From JANRLJ01 sp033762735 (lineage in GTDB: Bacteria; Chloroflexota; Anaerolineae; Aggregatilineales; Phototrophicaceae): DNA of 64,000 nt. A model generated the notes under the pieces. The model was not told the origin of the DNA and made no database searches. It saw only the letters and a list, made by a program, of their open reading frames with translations. Below, in pieces: positions 42,202 to 50,379 of the stretch. Each line of letters begins with the position of its first letter. The first letter of the stretch is position 1. A program made the translations under genes and the position numbers. Where the stretch lies: assembly GCA_033762735.1 (NCBI GenBank), contig JANRLJ010000221.1, forward strand, positions 1 through 64,000. Direction: 5' to 3'.

Positions 42202-42869
42202 CGCGTGCCGTTCTTGGCCTTTTCGCGGTAGGGGACGACCTCTCCATCATCGGTGAGGTAATAGGCTACCCCTTCCGCCTCGTCATCGTCGGCCAGGCGG
42301 CTGATCGGGCGACGCGAGTCGTTTTTGGCCTTTTCTGCGGGCACTGTGACGCGGGCGCGTTCCTCAGACGTGGCGGGCAGAATGCCGTTGGTGATGGCGC
42401 GGGAGGCCTGCGCGGTCATATATCCGATACGCCCGCTGATCATCCCTGTATGGATGCCGATCATCGCCAGCAGCCCTTCCAGTATCAGGAACGGCAGGAG
42501 CATCGACCCAATCGTTACGGTGAAGAGGCTCGCCACGAACTGCACGAACAGATAGGTAATGCTCAGCCACGTCATGCTGCTGCTCGTATAGGCCGCCAGC
42601 CGTTCACCCAGGTTCATCCCTCGCAGATCGAGATCATCTTCAAAGCGTGGTGTCGGCTCGTCCATCAGCGCCGCGCCGATCTGCCGATCAAACACGGCTA
42701 AACCACGCGAAGCCGCGAACATAAATCCCAGCAGCGGGAAGCCGACCAGCACGAACATCAGCGGAATCGCCAGCAGAAACCCGGTCAGCAGGAACGTGAA
42801 ATACATCGAACTCAGGAAGACGTTGAGGAAAAGATAGGTGTAGCTCCGGAAGATTTGCCCGCTGGTCAT
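42198..42869 (-). CDS. Putative sensor-domain membrane protein
   Basis: A 223-residue membrane protein. FRSYTYLFLNVFLSSMYFTFLLTGF and LLGFMFAASRGLAVFDRQIGAALM match the putative-sensor domain (PF13796-like) found at the N-terminus of some actinobacterial kinases; here no kinase follows. Four TM segments, then a charged tail ending YYLTDDGEVVPYREKAKNGTR. ATG 42869 follows GAGG; a GTG at 42896 is possible. The stop codon lies in the end of a MITE, so the C-terminus may have been altered. Confidence 0.78.
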   Translation of the reverse strand: MTSGQIFRSYTYLFLNVFLSSMYFTFLLTGFLLAIPLMFVLVGFPLLGFMFAASRGLAVFDRQIGAALMDEPTPRFEDDLDLRGMNLGERLAAYTSSSMTWLSITYLFVQFVASLFTVTIGSMLLPFLILEGLLAMIGIHTGMISGRIGYMTAQASRAITNGILPATSEERARVTVPAEKAKNDSRRPISRLADDDEAEGVAYYLTDDGEVVPYREKAKNGTR

Positions 42870-42942
42870 GGTTGGCCTCGTTTTACCTTGCGCCACATTC
42901 TATCAATGCAGAGGTCCGAAGGGACTTATGAAAGCGACCTCT

Positions 42943-42971
42943 GTAAGGGAGGGTTTGAAACCCTCCCCTAC
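42943..42971. repeat. REP-like palindrome variant (GGTTTGAAACC core)
   Basis: GTAAGGGAGGGTTTGAAACCCTCCCCTAC; same variant as 15177-15201. Confidence 0.75.
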
Positions 42972-43108
42972 AAAACATTCGAGACCTTACAAAATTATAC
43001 GGCAGAACGGCAGGAAAGTTTCAACGTTCGCTTTCCCGCAAGCAAAAGGCAAGAATTCGGGTGTAGGCTGAACGTGTGAAACGTGTTGTAAGCAAAAGAG
43101 GCTGACTG

Positions 43109-43936
43109 ATGGACAACCACGAGAACGACAATATCCTCAATCCCCAGGAACTAACCTATTTCATCCCGGCCCGCCGCCGTGTCCGCGCTGTTTTCGGTGG
43201 ACAAACCATTGCGGATAGCCGCCGTGCCATGCTGTATAAAGAACCACGCCATGCGCCGCTGTACTTCTTTCCCCAGGATGATGTGCAGATGACTGCCCTT
43301 AGCCCGGTTGATACACGACCGGAGGGCAAACTGGCGGGCGAGGCGTTCTATCTTTCTCCGCCCCTGCGGAGCAAAGCTGCTTACTGGAACCTTACGGCGG
43401 GGGGCAAAACGGCGCAACAGGCCGCTTTGACCTACCCGGAACCGATGCCGAGCGGGGCTGATCTGCGCGGCTATGTCGCCTTTCAGGTTGACAAAATCGA
43501 CCACTGGTACGAGGAAGCGGAGGAGGTATTTGGGCATCCGCGTGATCCCTATCACCGAGTCGATGTCCTGCAGAGCGACCGTGAAATCCGAATCATGGTC
43601 GGCGGGCAGGTTATCGCGGAAACGAAACGTCCCATGCTGCTGCTGGAAACCAGCCTGCCGCCGCGCTACTACATCCCGCAGGAGGATGTGCGGATGGATT
43701 TGCTCACACCAACCCAGACCCACACGCGCTGCCCGTATAAAGGGCTGGCGTCGTACTGGTCAGCGACCATCAACGGCCAAACCATCGACGACATTGTGTG
43801 GAGCTATCTCGATCCGCTGCCGGATGCCGCCAAGATCAAAGGGCTGCTATCGTTCTATGACGAACGTGTGGAAGCGGTTTATATCGACGGCGAGCTGCAA
43901 ACGCCGCCGCGCACGTTCTGGTCGAATACGAAATAG
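43109..43936 (+). CDS. Tandem DUF427 protein
   Basis: 275 residues made of two DUF427 domains. Each has the strand pattern V-R-A-V-F-G-G-Q-T-I-A-D-S-R-R-A and YFFPQDDVQM / YYIPQEDVRMDLL, followed by a SxxxYWxxxxxG segment. DUF427 forms a small beta-barrel found as single or double copies in many bacteria; biochemical role unknown. ATG follows AAGAGGC. Monocistronic; a stem-loop follows. Confidence 0.92.
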   Translation: MDNHENDNILNPQELTYFIPARRRVRAVFGGQTIADSRRAMLYKEPRHAPLYFFPQDDVQMTALSPVDTRPEGKLAGEAFYLSPPLRSKAAYWNLTAGGKTAQQAALTYPEPMPSGADLRGYVAFQVDKIDHWYEEAEEVFGHPRDPYHRVDVLQSDREIRIMVGGQVIAETKRPMLLLETSLPPRYYIPQEDVRMDLLTPTQTHTRCPYKGLASYWSATINGQTIDDIVWSYLDPLPDAAKIKGLLSFYDERVEAVYIDGELQTPPRTFWSNTK

Positions 43937-43944
43937 AATCAAAC

Positions 43945-43972
43945 GGGGCGGACAAAGTTCATCCGCCCCCCT
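43945..43972 (+). terminator. GC-rich hairpin after DUF427 gene
   Basis: GGGGCGGA (43945-43952) / TCCGCCCC (43962-43969) with a 9-nt loop, followed by CCTTC. It has no real T-run, so termination is only likely. Confidence 0.45.
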
Positions 43973-44009
43973 TCAACGCTGATCGTTTTTCAGTAATCAG
44001 AGGGACGCA

Positions 44010-44585
44010 CTAAACCCCGCGTTCGGTTTGCGGTGCGGCACGCAGCAGCAGCGCCCGCGTCCCTTCCGCGATGCCCGCCGCTAAACCAGCCTTCGCCAGA
44101 TTTTCGGGGCTGAACAGCAGGAAGCCGCTCTCGAACGCCTCGCGCCAGGGCATCTGCGTCATCGCTTGCAGGACGATCACCCCAGGGATGAACACGAACA
44201 GTGACCCGATCAGCGCAGCGAAAACCCGCAGCCACCAGCGATGTCCTGCCCGCTCCGTGATGTATCCGGTTACATAGGCACACAGGATGAAGCCCAGCAG
44301 ATAGCCCCAGGTTGGACCAGCGAAGACCCCTGCCCCCAGCCCGCGTGCGTCCAGCGGCAGCCCGACGGCGATCAATCCAACGTAAAGAATCTGTGACCAC
44401 GCGCCGTCCTTCGCGCCCAGCGTCATCCCCGCCAGGAAGACAGCCAGCGTTTGCAGCGTCAGCGGCACCGGGCCAATCTCGACCGTCACCCGCGCACCGA
44501 CGGCGGTCAGGGCAGTAAACGCTGCGATGCTGCCCAGCCGATAGGCCAGGCTCCAGTCACGGGTCTGTGGAAGTGTTTTGAGCAT
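44010..44585 (-). CDS. bioY: Biotin transporter substrate-binding S component BioY
   Basis: 191 residues from Met 44585 (an upstream Met at 44603 is also possible). Six hydrophobic segments with the BioY hallmarks VTVEIGPVPLTLQTLAVFLAGMTLG, YVGLIAVGLP and GPTWGYLLGFILCAYVTGYI. BioY takes up biotin, alone or with ECF ATPases; no ECF partners are adjacent. No biotin operator was recognised. Confidence 0.94.
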   Translation of the reverse strand: MLKTLPQTRDWSLAYRLGSIAAFTALTAVGARVTVEIGPVPLTLQTLAVFLAGMTLGAKDGAWSQILYVGLIAVGLPLDARGLGAGVFAGPTWGYLLGFILCAYVTGYITERAGHRWWLRVFAALIGSLFVFIPGVIVLQAMTQMPWREAFESGFLLFSPENLAKAGLAAGIAEGTRALLLRAAPQTERGV

Positions 44586-44599
44586 AGAAAGTCCTTTGA

Positions 44600-44704
44600 G
44601 CATTCAGCAAACAGCTATCAGCTTAACAAAAACCCAAAACTCCACACAGGGTTATGGCTCATTTGACAAAGCTAATCGCTAACTGCTGATGGCTGACCGC
44701 TAAG
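44600..44704. repeat. TAGC-rich inverted-repeat element
   Basis: The left arm near 44600-44626 (AGCATTCAGCAAACAGCTAT...) and right arm 44671-44704 (GCTAATCGCTAACTGCTGAT...) are imperfect inverted copies, related to the arms at 3117-3350. It lies between bioY and the next minus-strand gene, whose stop codon falls in the right arm. Confidence 0.45.
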
Positions 44705-44996
44705 TTCTGTTCCCCGCTGCAGGCTCCACCACGACCTCGACCATGCTAAAATCGGCTTTGCTCCAGCCGTTGGATTTCTTGTCTTTGGTGCCATATTCCT
44801 CCACCAGCGTCACCCGTGCCCCCAGCGTGGGCAGTTCATAGCGCGTCGCCCAGTGGCCGGTGTTCTGGACGTTGCGCAGGTACACCAGCCGCACCTTCTG
44901 GTCAAGGCGGCGCATTCTCCCCCGCGCCTGGCTGAAGGTCAGTTTGCTCAACTCCTGGGCGAGGTCTTCCCGTTCTTTCTGATTCAGATAAGCCAT
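44700..44996 (-). CDS. Hypothetical basic protein
   Basis: A 98-residue protein rich in Arg/Lys/Glu, with LTFSQARGRMRRLDQKVRLVYLRNVQNTGHWATRYELPTLG resembling a small conserved Chloroflexota protein of unknown role. No membrane segment. ATG at 44996 follows GGAGC. It is divergent from xseA. Confidence 0.72.
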   Translation of the reverse strand: MAYLNQKEREDLAQELSKLTFSQARGRMRRLDQKVRLVYLRNVQNTGHWATRYELPTLGARVTLVEEYGTKDKKSNGWSKADFSMVEVVVEPAAGNRT

Positions 44997-45057
44997 GATC
45001 GTTTTGCTCCTTCAGTGCTGGGCTGATTTCAGGTTGTCTGCAAGTGCGACAAAAAAT

Positions 45058-45102
45058 TTGTTCTAAACCTGAGTGGTTAGTATACTGGCGTAATTGTATA
45101 AT
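45058..45102 (+). promoter_or_regulatory. Promoter region of xseA
   Basis: TTGTTC (45058-45063), 17-nt spacer and TATACT (45081-45086); a second TATAAT lies at 45097-45102. Both are within 75 nt of the xseA start. Confidence 0.6.
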
Positions 45103-45132
45103 CTCGTTTACGGATAGCCAACGAGAAAAATC

Positions 45133-46359
45133 ATGCCTGCAACGGTCAGAACAGTTGGAGAAGTGACCATCTACATTCGCGACCTGCTGAACGCGGATGA
45201 GACCTTGCAGGATGTGTGGGTGGCGGGCGAAATCTCCAACATGAAACGCCATTCCTCCGGCCACTGGTATTTCACGCTCAAGGACTCGGTTTCTGAATTG
45301 CGGTGCGTGATGTGGCGTTCCAGCGCGGCGCGGCAGTCGGTCGTGCCGAAGGACGGGGACGCGGTGGAAGCGCACGGCAAAGTCACCGTATACGAGTCGC
45401 GCGGGGAATACCAGCTTTACGCCGATGTCGTGCGCCCGGTGGGGATGGGTGATCTGTATGCCCAGTTCGAGCGGCTCAAGGCCAAACTGGCCGCTGAAGG
45501 CCTGTTCGACAGTGACCGCAAGCGCGGTTTCCCGGCCTTCCCACAGCGCATCGGCATCGTAACCTCACCAACCGCCGCCGCCTTCCAGGATGTGCAGAAT
45601 GTGCTGCGCCGCCGCTTCCCGCTGGTGGAGATTGTGCTCAGTCCGACGATGGTGCAGGGGGCAGAGGCGCCGCCGCTGATTGTGGCCGCCATCGAGCGCC
45701 TCAACGACTATGGCGAGGTGGATGCAATTCTGCTGTGCCGGGGCGGTGGCAGCCTGGAAGACCTGTGGCCGTTCAATGATGAGCGCGTGGCCTTAGCAGT
45801 CGCGGGCAGCCGCATCCCTGTCATCACAGGCGTGGGGCATGAGACCGATTTTACGATTGTGGATTTTGTGGCCGATCTTCGCGCTCCCACGCCCAGCGCA
45901 GCGGCGGAAATGCTCACGCCCGATGTCGCTGAACTGCGCTCGAACCTGCGGCGGCTGGATGAACGCCTGACCGGGATGGCCTATGATGCCGTGATCGAAC
46001 GTGCCAATCAGCTTTCGGCCTTGCAGCGGACGCTGGGGCATCTCTCCCCTGCCAACACCGTCCGCAACAACCGCCAGCGCATTGATGAGTTGAACGCGCG
46101 GATGCAAAGCAACCTCAAGGCAACGCTCACGCTGCGGCACGAGCAGCTCCGCAGCCAGACGGCGGCTTTAGCGGCGGCCAATCCGGAAGCAATTCTGGCG
46201 CGGGGATACGCGATCATCACGCGAATCGATGACCAGGTGCGCGTGGTGAGCGAAGATGATGTACCGGGTGGGACGCGGGTAAAAATTCAATTGAAGGATG
46301 GCAGCGTGAATGCGCGGGTGGAGGACAACAGCCGATATGAACAGCGTCGACTCCTTTGA
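45133..46359 (+). CDS. xseA: Exodeoxyribonuclease VII large subunit
   Basis: The 408-residue large subunit of the ssDNA exonuclease. The N-terminal OB-fold has VWVAGEISNMKRHSSGHWYFTLKD near 28-51; the catalytic core has GDLYAQFERLKAKLAAEGLFD, ITSPTAAAFQDV and VGHETDFTIVDFVADLRAPTPSAAAE. The C-terminal tail (GYAIITR, GDxVxxG-like) is typical. It overlaps xseB by 23 bp. Confidence 0.96.
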   Translation: MPATVRTVGEVTIYIRDLLNADETLQDVWVAGEISNMKRHSSGHWYFTLKDSVSELRCVMWRSSAARQSVVPKDGDAVEAHGKVTVYESRGEYQLYADVVRPVGMGDLYAQFERLKAKLAAEGLFDSDRKRGFPAFPQRIGIVTSPTAAAFQDVQNVLRRRFPLVEIVLSPTMVQGAEAPPLIVAAIERLNDYGEVDAILLCRGGGSLEDLWPFNDERVALAVAGSRIPVITGVGHETDFTIVDFVADLRAPTPSAAAEMLTPDVAELRSNLRRLDERLTGMAYDAVIERANQLSALQRTLGHLSPANTVRNNRQRIDELNARMQSNLKATLTLRHEQLRSQTAALAAANPEAILARGYAIITRIDDQVRVVSEDDVPGGTRVKIQLKDGSVNARVEDNSRYEQRRLL

Positions 46360-46564
46360 TAAGCTGGCGGACAATCTCTCATTTGAGGATGCGTTCGATG
46401 AACTGGAAGACATCGTAGCGCGGCTGGAATCCGGCGAGGCCACGCTGGAGGAGTCGGTCGCGCTGTTCGAGCGGGGACGCCGCCTGTCGGAATACTGCCA
46501 GGCCTTGCTCGACCGTGCCGAACTGCGGATTAATGTGCTGACGGAAAACGGCGATGAAAACTAG
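46337..46564 (+). CDS. xseB: Exodeoxyribonuclease VII small subunit
   Basis: 75 residues from Met 46337: FEDAFDELEDIVARLESGEATLEESVALFERGRRLSEYCQALL is the complete XseB helical signature. It assembles with XseA into exonuclease VII. The start overlaps the xseA end. The stop codon TAG is part of the CTAG end of the 85-bp MITE. Confidence 0.95.
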   Translation: MNSVDSFDKLADNLSFEDAFDELEDIVARLESGEATLEESVALFERGRRLSEYCQALLDRAELRINVLTENGDEN

Positions 46565-46645
46565 AACTTATTTCAAAAATGGGCATTGTACGGGCGACGC
46601 GCGCGTCGCCCCTACCGTAAATCTGAATTTTGAAATAGCTTCTAG
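46561..46645. mobile_element. CTAG-ended 85-bp MITE-like element
   Basis: It starts with CTAG (46561-46564) and ends with CTAG (46642-46645). Terminal inverted repeats CTAGAACTTATTTCAAAA and its near-complement at the right end agree over 18 bp with few mismatches. The core is a REP-like palindrome (46588-46615). No ORF. It lies between xseB and the AT-rich AAA/DUF2325 cassette. Confidence 0.85.
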
Positions 46646-46781
46646 CCAACAAGAAGAGGCTCTAAACATGTTTTAGTATGTTATATGCTATTTCTATAGA
46701 CATACGTAGCTCGTCACAGTACAATTCAACGAAATTTTGCTTACCATTTGTGCTGATCTAATTCCAGGACAACGTTTGAAC

Positions 46782-48488
46782 ATGATCTCAAACTGGACTC
46801 TAAAGAATTTCAAATCGATTCGTGACGAAACTACATTCAATCTTTCCCCGCTTACTGTGATCGCCGGAACTAATAGTTCTGGCAAAAGTACAGTATTACA
46901 GTCAATACTTTTAATTTCACAAACTTTACAGTCCCGATTTAAGAAACAGCAACTTATTCTTAATGGTGAGTTAACAAAGCTGGGTACGCCAGAAAATTTA
47001 TTACATTTTGAAACTCCTAACAATTCTTTGATAATAAAAGGAGGTTTAGATGCAGAACAAAACTCCAAACGTCTGAAACAGATAGAGTTTAACCTAGAAT
47101 TTGATTTAAAGAGTAGTAGGCACGTAAGTTTACTTACTCTTAACAACTTCTTCTTTGGAAACGGGACGTATTTCATACGAACTATCCGAATGGACAGCTC
47201 GATATCTGATGAGCAGAAAATAGTCGATGTGCGTTTAAAAACACAGCCTCACTTAGATGCAACTTTCATTTTTTCGCAGTTTTTACCAGATCGATTTCGT
47301 TATCCAAAACCGGTAGCTGAAGTTTTTAAGGATGAATTGAATGAATTAGATGATCTTATGACTACTGCGGAATTCCGAGAAGATGCCTTAGAAGGAGATT
47401 TCAATTTACCACTTGGACGTGAAATAGCCGCTCTTTTAAATTTAGTAGCAAATAGGCTAAGTAACGTCGAAAACCTTCCTTCTGCTATAATTGGATGTAC
47501 CACACGTAATGATTTACTTGCTCTATGTATCGAATTGATGCATTATGATAAGCTTGTGTTTCAAGATTTCAAATCAAATTTCCAAAGTATTCCTCTGCGG
47601 AAGCAAATTGAAGCAAGTGCGGAAGACGACAATATTTTAGTTAATGCCGCGTTACCTAAAGAGCTAAAAGAAGGTATAGATGTTTTTAAAGTGTATTTTC
47701 AAGATAATATTCATTACTTAGGACCACTAAGGGACGACCCAAGAGTCATTTATGCTATCCCAAATAACATTGACTTTAGGCATGTTGGTTTAAAGGGTGA
47801 ATTCACGGCTGCAATGTTAACATTATACGGAATGGAAACCGTGACGTACCCTGTGACAGCATCCACTGCTAAACCAGAAATGAGAGAAGGAACACTAATC
47901 GAAGCCATCTCTTTTTGGTTAAGTCATATGGGCTTAGCCGACTCACTTAATGTAAAAGAGTTAACCAACATAGGTTATCAATTAAATATTCAGCAGTCCA
48001 AGTTGCCTAACGATTTATCTCTTACAAATATTGGTGTAGGGGTTAGTCAAGTATTACCAACTTTGGTTATGTGTCTGCTTGTACCCAGTCCTTGCACCCT
48101 TCTAATCGAACAGCCTGAACTGCATCTACATCCTCGTGTTCAATCTATTCTAGGAGATTTTTTCTTAGGATTGACGTATATGGGTAAACAAGTGATTGTT
48201 GAAACTCATAGCGAACATATTATTAACAGGTTATTTCTACGTATTGCTCAGGACGGAGTAGAACAGAAAGAGGAAACTGAACTTTTGGAACGAATCGGAA
48301 TTCTATTCGTCGAGAAAGAGGGTACGGTTTCCAGATTTAGAGAAGTTAAACCTAACGAATTTGGAGTAATTAGTGAGGACGATTGGCCGAAAGGATTTTT
48401 GGACCAGTCAATGTTAGAGATTCAGGAAAAGATAAAAGCTGCAAAAGAAAAGCGCCAGAATAAAAAAGGGTTCCTTGGGAGAAAATAA
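46782..48488 (+). CDS. AAA family ATPase of DUF3696 type
   Basis: 568 residues from Met 46782. Walker A GTNSSGKST at 29-37 and a ABC/OLD-like ATPase core; C-terminal LLIEQPELHLHPRVQ near 440-455 is Walker B, and VIVETHSEHII near 470-480 the switch histidine. This is the DUF3696-type predicted ATPase common in phage-defence islands. The DNA is clearly AT-rich against its GC-rich neighbours, a mark of recent acquisition. Its partner starts 2 nt after its stop. No nuclease motif is seen in this gene, so the ATPase probably senses or loads and the partner acts. Confidence 0.87.
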   Translation: MISNWTLKNFKSIRDETTFNLSPLTVIAGTNSSGKSTVLQSILLISQTLQSRFKKQQLILNGELTKLGTPENLLHFETPNNSLIIKGGLDAEQNSKRLKQIEFNLEFDLKSSRHVSLLTLNNFFFGNGTYFIRTIRMDSSISDEQKIVDVRLKTQPHLDATFIFSQFLPDRFRYPKPVAEVFKDELNELDDLMTTAEFREDALEGDFNLPLGREIAALLNLVANRLSNVENLPSAIIGCTTRNDLLALCIELMHYDKLVFQDFKSNFQSIPLRKQIEASAEDDNILVNAALPKELKEGIDVFKVYFQDNIHYLGPLRDDPRVIYAIPNNIDFRHVGLKGEFTAAMLTLYGMETVTYPVTASTAKPEMREGTLIEAISFWLSHMGLADSLNVKELTNIGYQLNIQQSKLPNDLSLTNIGVGVSQVLPTLVMCLLVPSPCTLLIEQPELHLHPRVQSILGDFFLGLTYMGKQVIVETHSEHIINRLFLRIAQDGVEQKEETELLERIGILFVEKEGTVSRFREVKPNEFGVISEDDWPKGFLDQSMLEIQEKIKAAKEKRQNKKGFLGRK

Positions 48489-48489
48489 C

Positions 48490-49461
48490 ATGCGCTTTTT
48501 TGTAGACCCTGCTATTGTAACGTTGCCTTTATTGCCTGAAGAAGTCTTTGAGGAAGACAGAGAGCATTTTATTTGCTTTATTGAGAGTCTCAATGATTGG
48601 GCTATGCTATTAGGTAAACATAAGTTTTATGTCTCACAAGACTGTATTAAACAACTTTACAATACTGATGCTATTGAATATCCTCCTGATCACACAACGC
48701 TCGATAGATATTGGAAAAAGTACGGTGTAGGTGAAGTTTACGCTTTGAGTGATATTTATGAAGCGTGTCAAAGATTGCTAGATATAGAAAGTCTAACAAC
48801 AATTGAAAGTTTAGCAGAAGAGGAAGTTAATCCTCACTTTGATCCTTTTGAAGTGGACCTGAAACCGGAACAACTTTATAAACGTCAACACGACGCTATG
48901 CAAAAAGCGTTGTTGTTTTCATTTGGTTGCTTAACATATTTTAAGAACATAGATCATCACAAAGCCACATTTAAGGAATTATTTATTGCTACTAGAGACT
49001 GTGATGAAACAATTGCGGTTGATGTACAAGTTTACACTCTTTCGTCCGACACGTTAGCTGGAACGACATTGAATTATCAGACGCAATTTCGAGCCGTTAA
49101 CGATCCCAACGAGCTAGATAACCTAATATCAAACCGAGAAAAGATAAAGAAGAACTTAAAGGTAATGGTAGTAGGAGGTCATTCGAACTTTCATAGGAAT
49201 TTAGAGGAGCTTCAACGAGATCGAAATTTGGATTTTAGATTTATCAATCCAGAGGAAGATGCCAAAATTGATAAATTTAAACAAACGATTGGTAATATGG
49301 ATTGCGTAATTGAAGTGACAAAGTACTCATCTCACAAATTAAAGCAAATTGCAGATCAAGCGCGAGAAATGGGCGTTCCTGTTGCAAGTTGTAATTCTCA
49401 AGGATTGAAAGAATTTGAGAGAGTCCTAGCCGAATTATCGGACATCATTGATAAACTATAA
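48490..49461 (+). CDS. Partner protein with C-terminal DUF2325-like domain
   Basis: 323 residues from Met 48490, 2 nt after the ATPase stop. The N-terminal 200 residues (MRFFVDPAIVTLPL..., rich in Glu/Asp/Tyr/Phe) match no family I know. Residues about 222-320 resemble DUF2325: VMVVGGHSNF, DCVIEVTKYSSHKLKQIADQAREMGVPVASCNSQGLKEFERVL, with a Ser-His pair. AT-rich like the ATPase. No known effector motif. It ends within 1 bp of the convergent SDR stop. Confidence 0.8.
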   Translation: MRFFVDPAIVTLPLLPEEVFEEDREHFICFIESLNDWAMLLGKHKFYVSQDCIKQLYNTDAIEYPPDHTTLDRYWKKYGVGEVYALSDIYEACQRLLDIESLTTIESLAEEEVNPHFDPFEVDLKPEQLYKRQHDAMQKALLFSFGCLTYFKNIDHHKATFKELFIATRDCDETIAVDVQVYTLSSDTLAGTTLNYQTQFRAVNDPNELDNLISNREKIKKNLKVMVVGGHSNFHRNLEELQRDRNLDFRFINPEEDAKIDKFKQTIGNMDCVIEVTKYSSHKLKQIADQAREMGVPVASCNSQGLKEFERVLAELSDIIDKL

Positions 49462-50316
49462 TGTATTTTTAGTAGTGGTTGGATAACGCCAGCGCAGTAC
49501 CCAATCCAGCGCCCGGTCGCTGAGAATCATCCGCAGCGCCATCACCGCTTTCGCATCCGCCCCGACGATGTAGCGCGTCTTAGGTCGGCGGGCGGTAAAG
49601 GCATGGGCGACCGCCTTTGCCACCGCTTCCGGCGGTATACCCTGCGCCCCTTCCTGCGCACTGGTCAGCATCAGCCGGACATAATCATCCCCGTAAAGCT
49701 GCTGCGCTTCCGGCGGCAGTTCGCTCAGGATTTCCTCCGCATCCTGCTTGAACTTCGACCAGATCGGCGTTCGGATAACTCCCGGCTCAATTGCCGACAC
49801 GCTCACCCCAAACGGTCGCATCTCCAGCCGCAGCGAATCGGTAAAGGCTTCCATCGCAAATTTGGACATGCAGTAGGGGGATGAAAACGCAGTGGCGACG
49901 ATTCGGCCCAAAATCGAGTTGGTGTTGACGATGCGCCCGCGTGTCCTGCGAATGAGCGGCAGTAACCCCTGCGTCACTTGAATGTGCCCGAACAGGTTGA
50001 CCTCTAGCTGCTGCCGGATGACCTCAATGGGCAGGAATTCGATGGGGCCGGAGGTGGCATAGCCCGCATTGTTGAACAGGCCATACAAGCCCTCCGCGCC
50101 GACCAGTCGCATGATGCGATCTTTCGCGCTGGCGATCATCTCAGGACGGGTAAGGTCGATGAAGACAATATCGATTCCGGCTTCCGTGAGGGCATCGGTG
50201 TTCTCACCCGGTAGCACGCCCGCCAGAATGCGGAAGTCGAGCCGATGCAGATGCAGGGCGCTGGCAAGTCCAATGCCCGACGAAGCCCCGGTGATAAAGA
50301 TCGCGCGTCTGGTCAT
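49456..50316 (-). CDS. Short-chain dehydrogenase/reductase
   Basis: A 286-residue classical SDR: TGASSGIG at 9-16, NNAGYATSGPIEFLP near 87, and Y-x3-K in SSPYCMSKFAMEAF near 150 as catalytic pair. The last few residues (TTTKNTL) come from the AT-rich boundary of the cassette on its 3' side, so the original C-terminus may have been changed by insertion. Substrate unknown. Confidence 0.93.
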   Translation of the reverse strand: MTRRAIFITGASSGIGLASALHLHRLDFRILAGVLPGENTDALTEAGIDIVFIDLTRPEMIASAKDRIMRLVGAEGLYGLFNNAGYATSGPIEFLPIEVIRQQLEVNLFGHIQVTQGLLPLIRRTRGRIVNTNSILGRIVATAFSSPYCMSKFAMEAFTDSLRLEMRPFGVSVSAIEPGVIRTPIWSKFKQDAEEILSELPPEAQQLYGDDYVRLMLTSAQEGAQGIPPEAVAKAVAHAFTARRPKTRYIVGADAKAVMALRMILSDRALDWVLRWRYPTTTKNTL

Positions 50317-50379
50317 CTCGTCTCCCGAAAAATTCCCGTGTCCTCTGCATCTCTGCGGTTCATCTTGCTTGCTCTTTCT

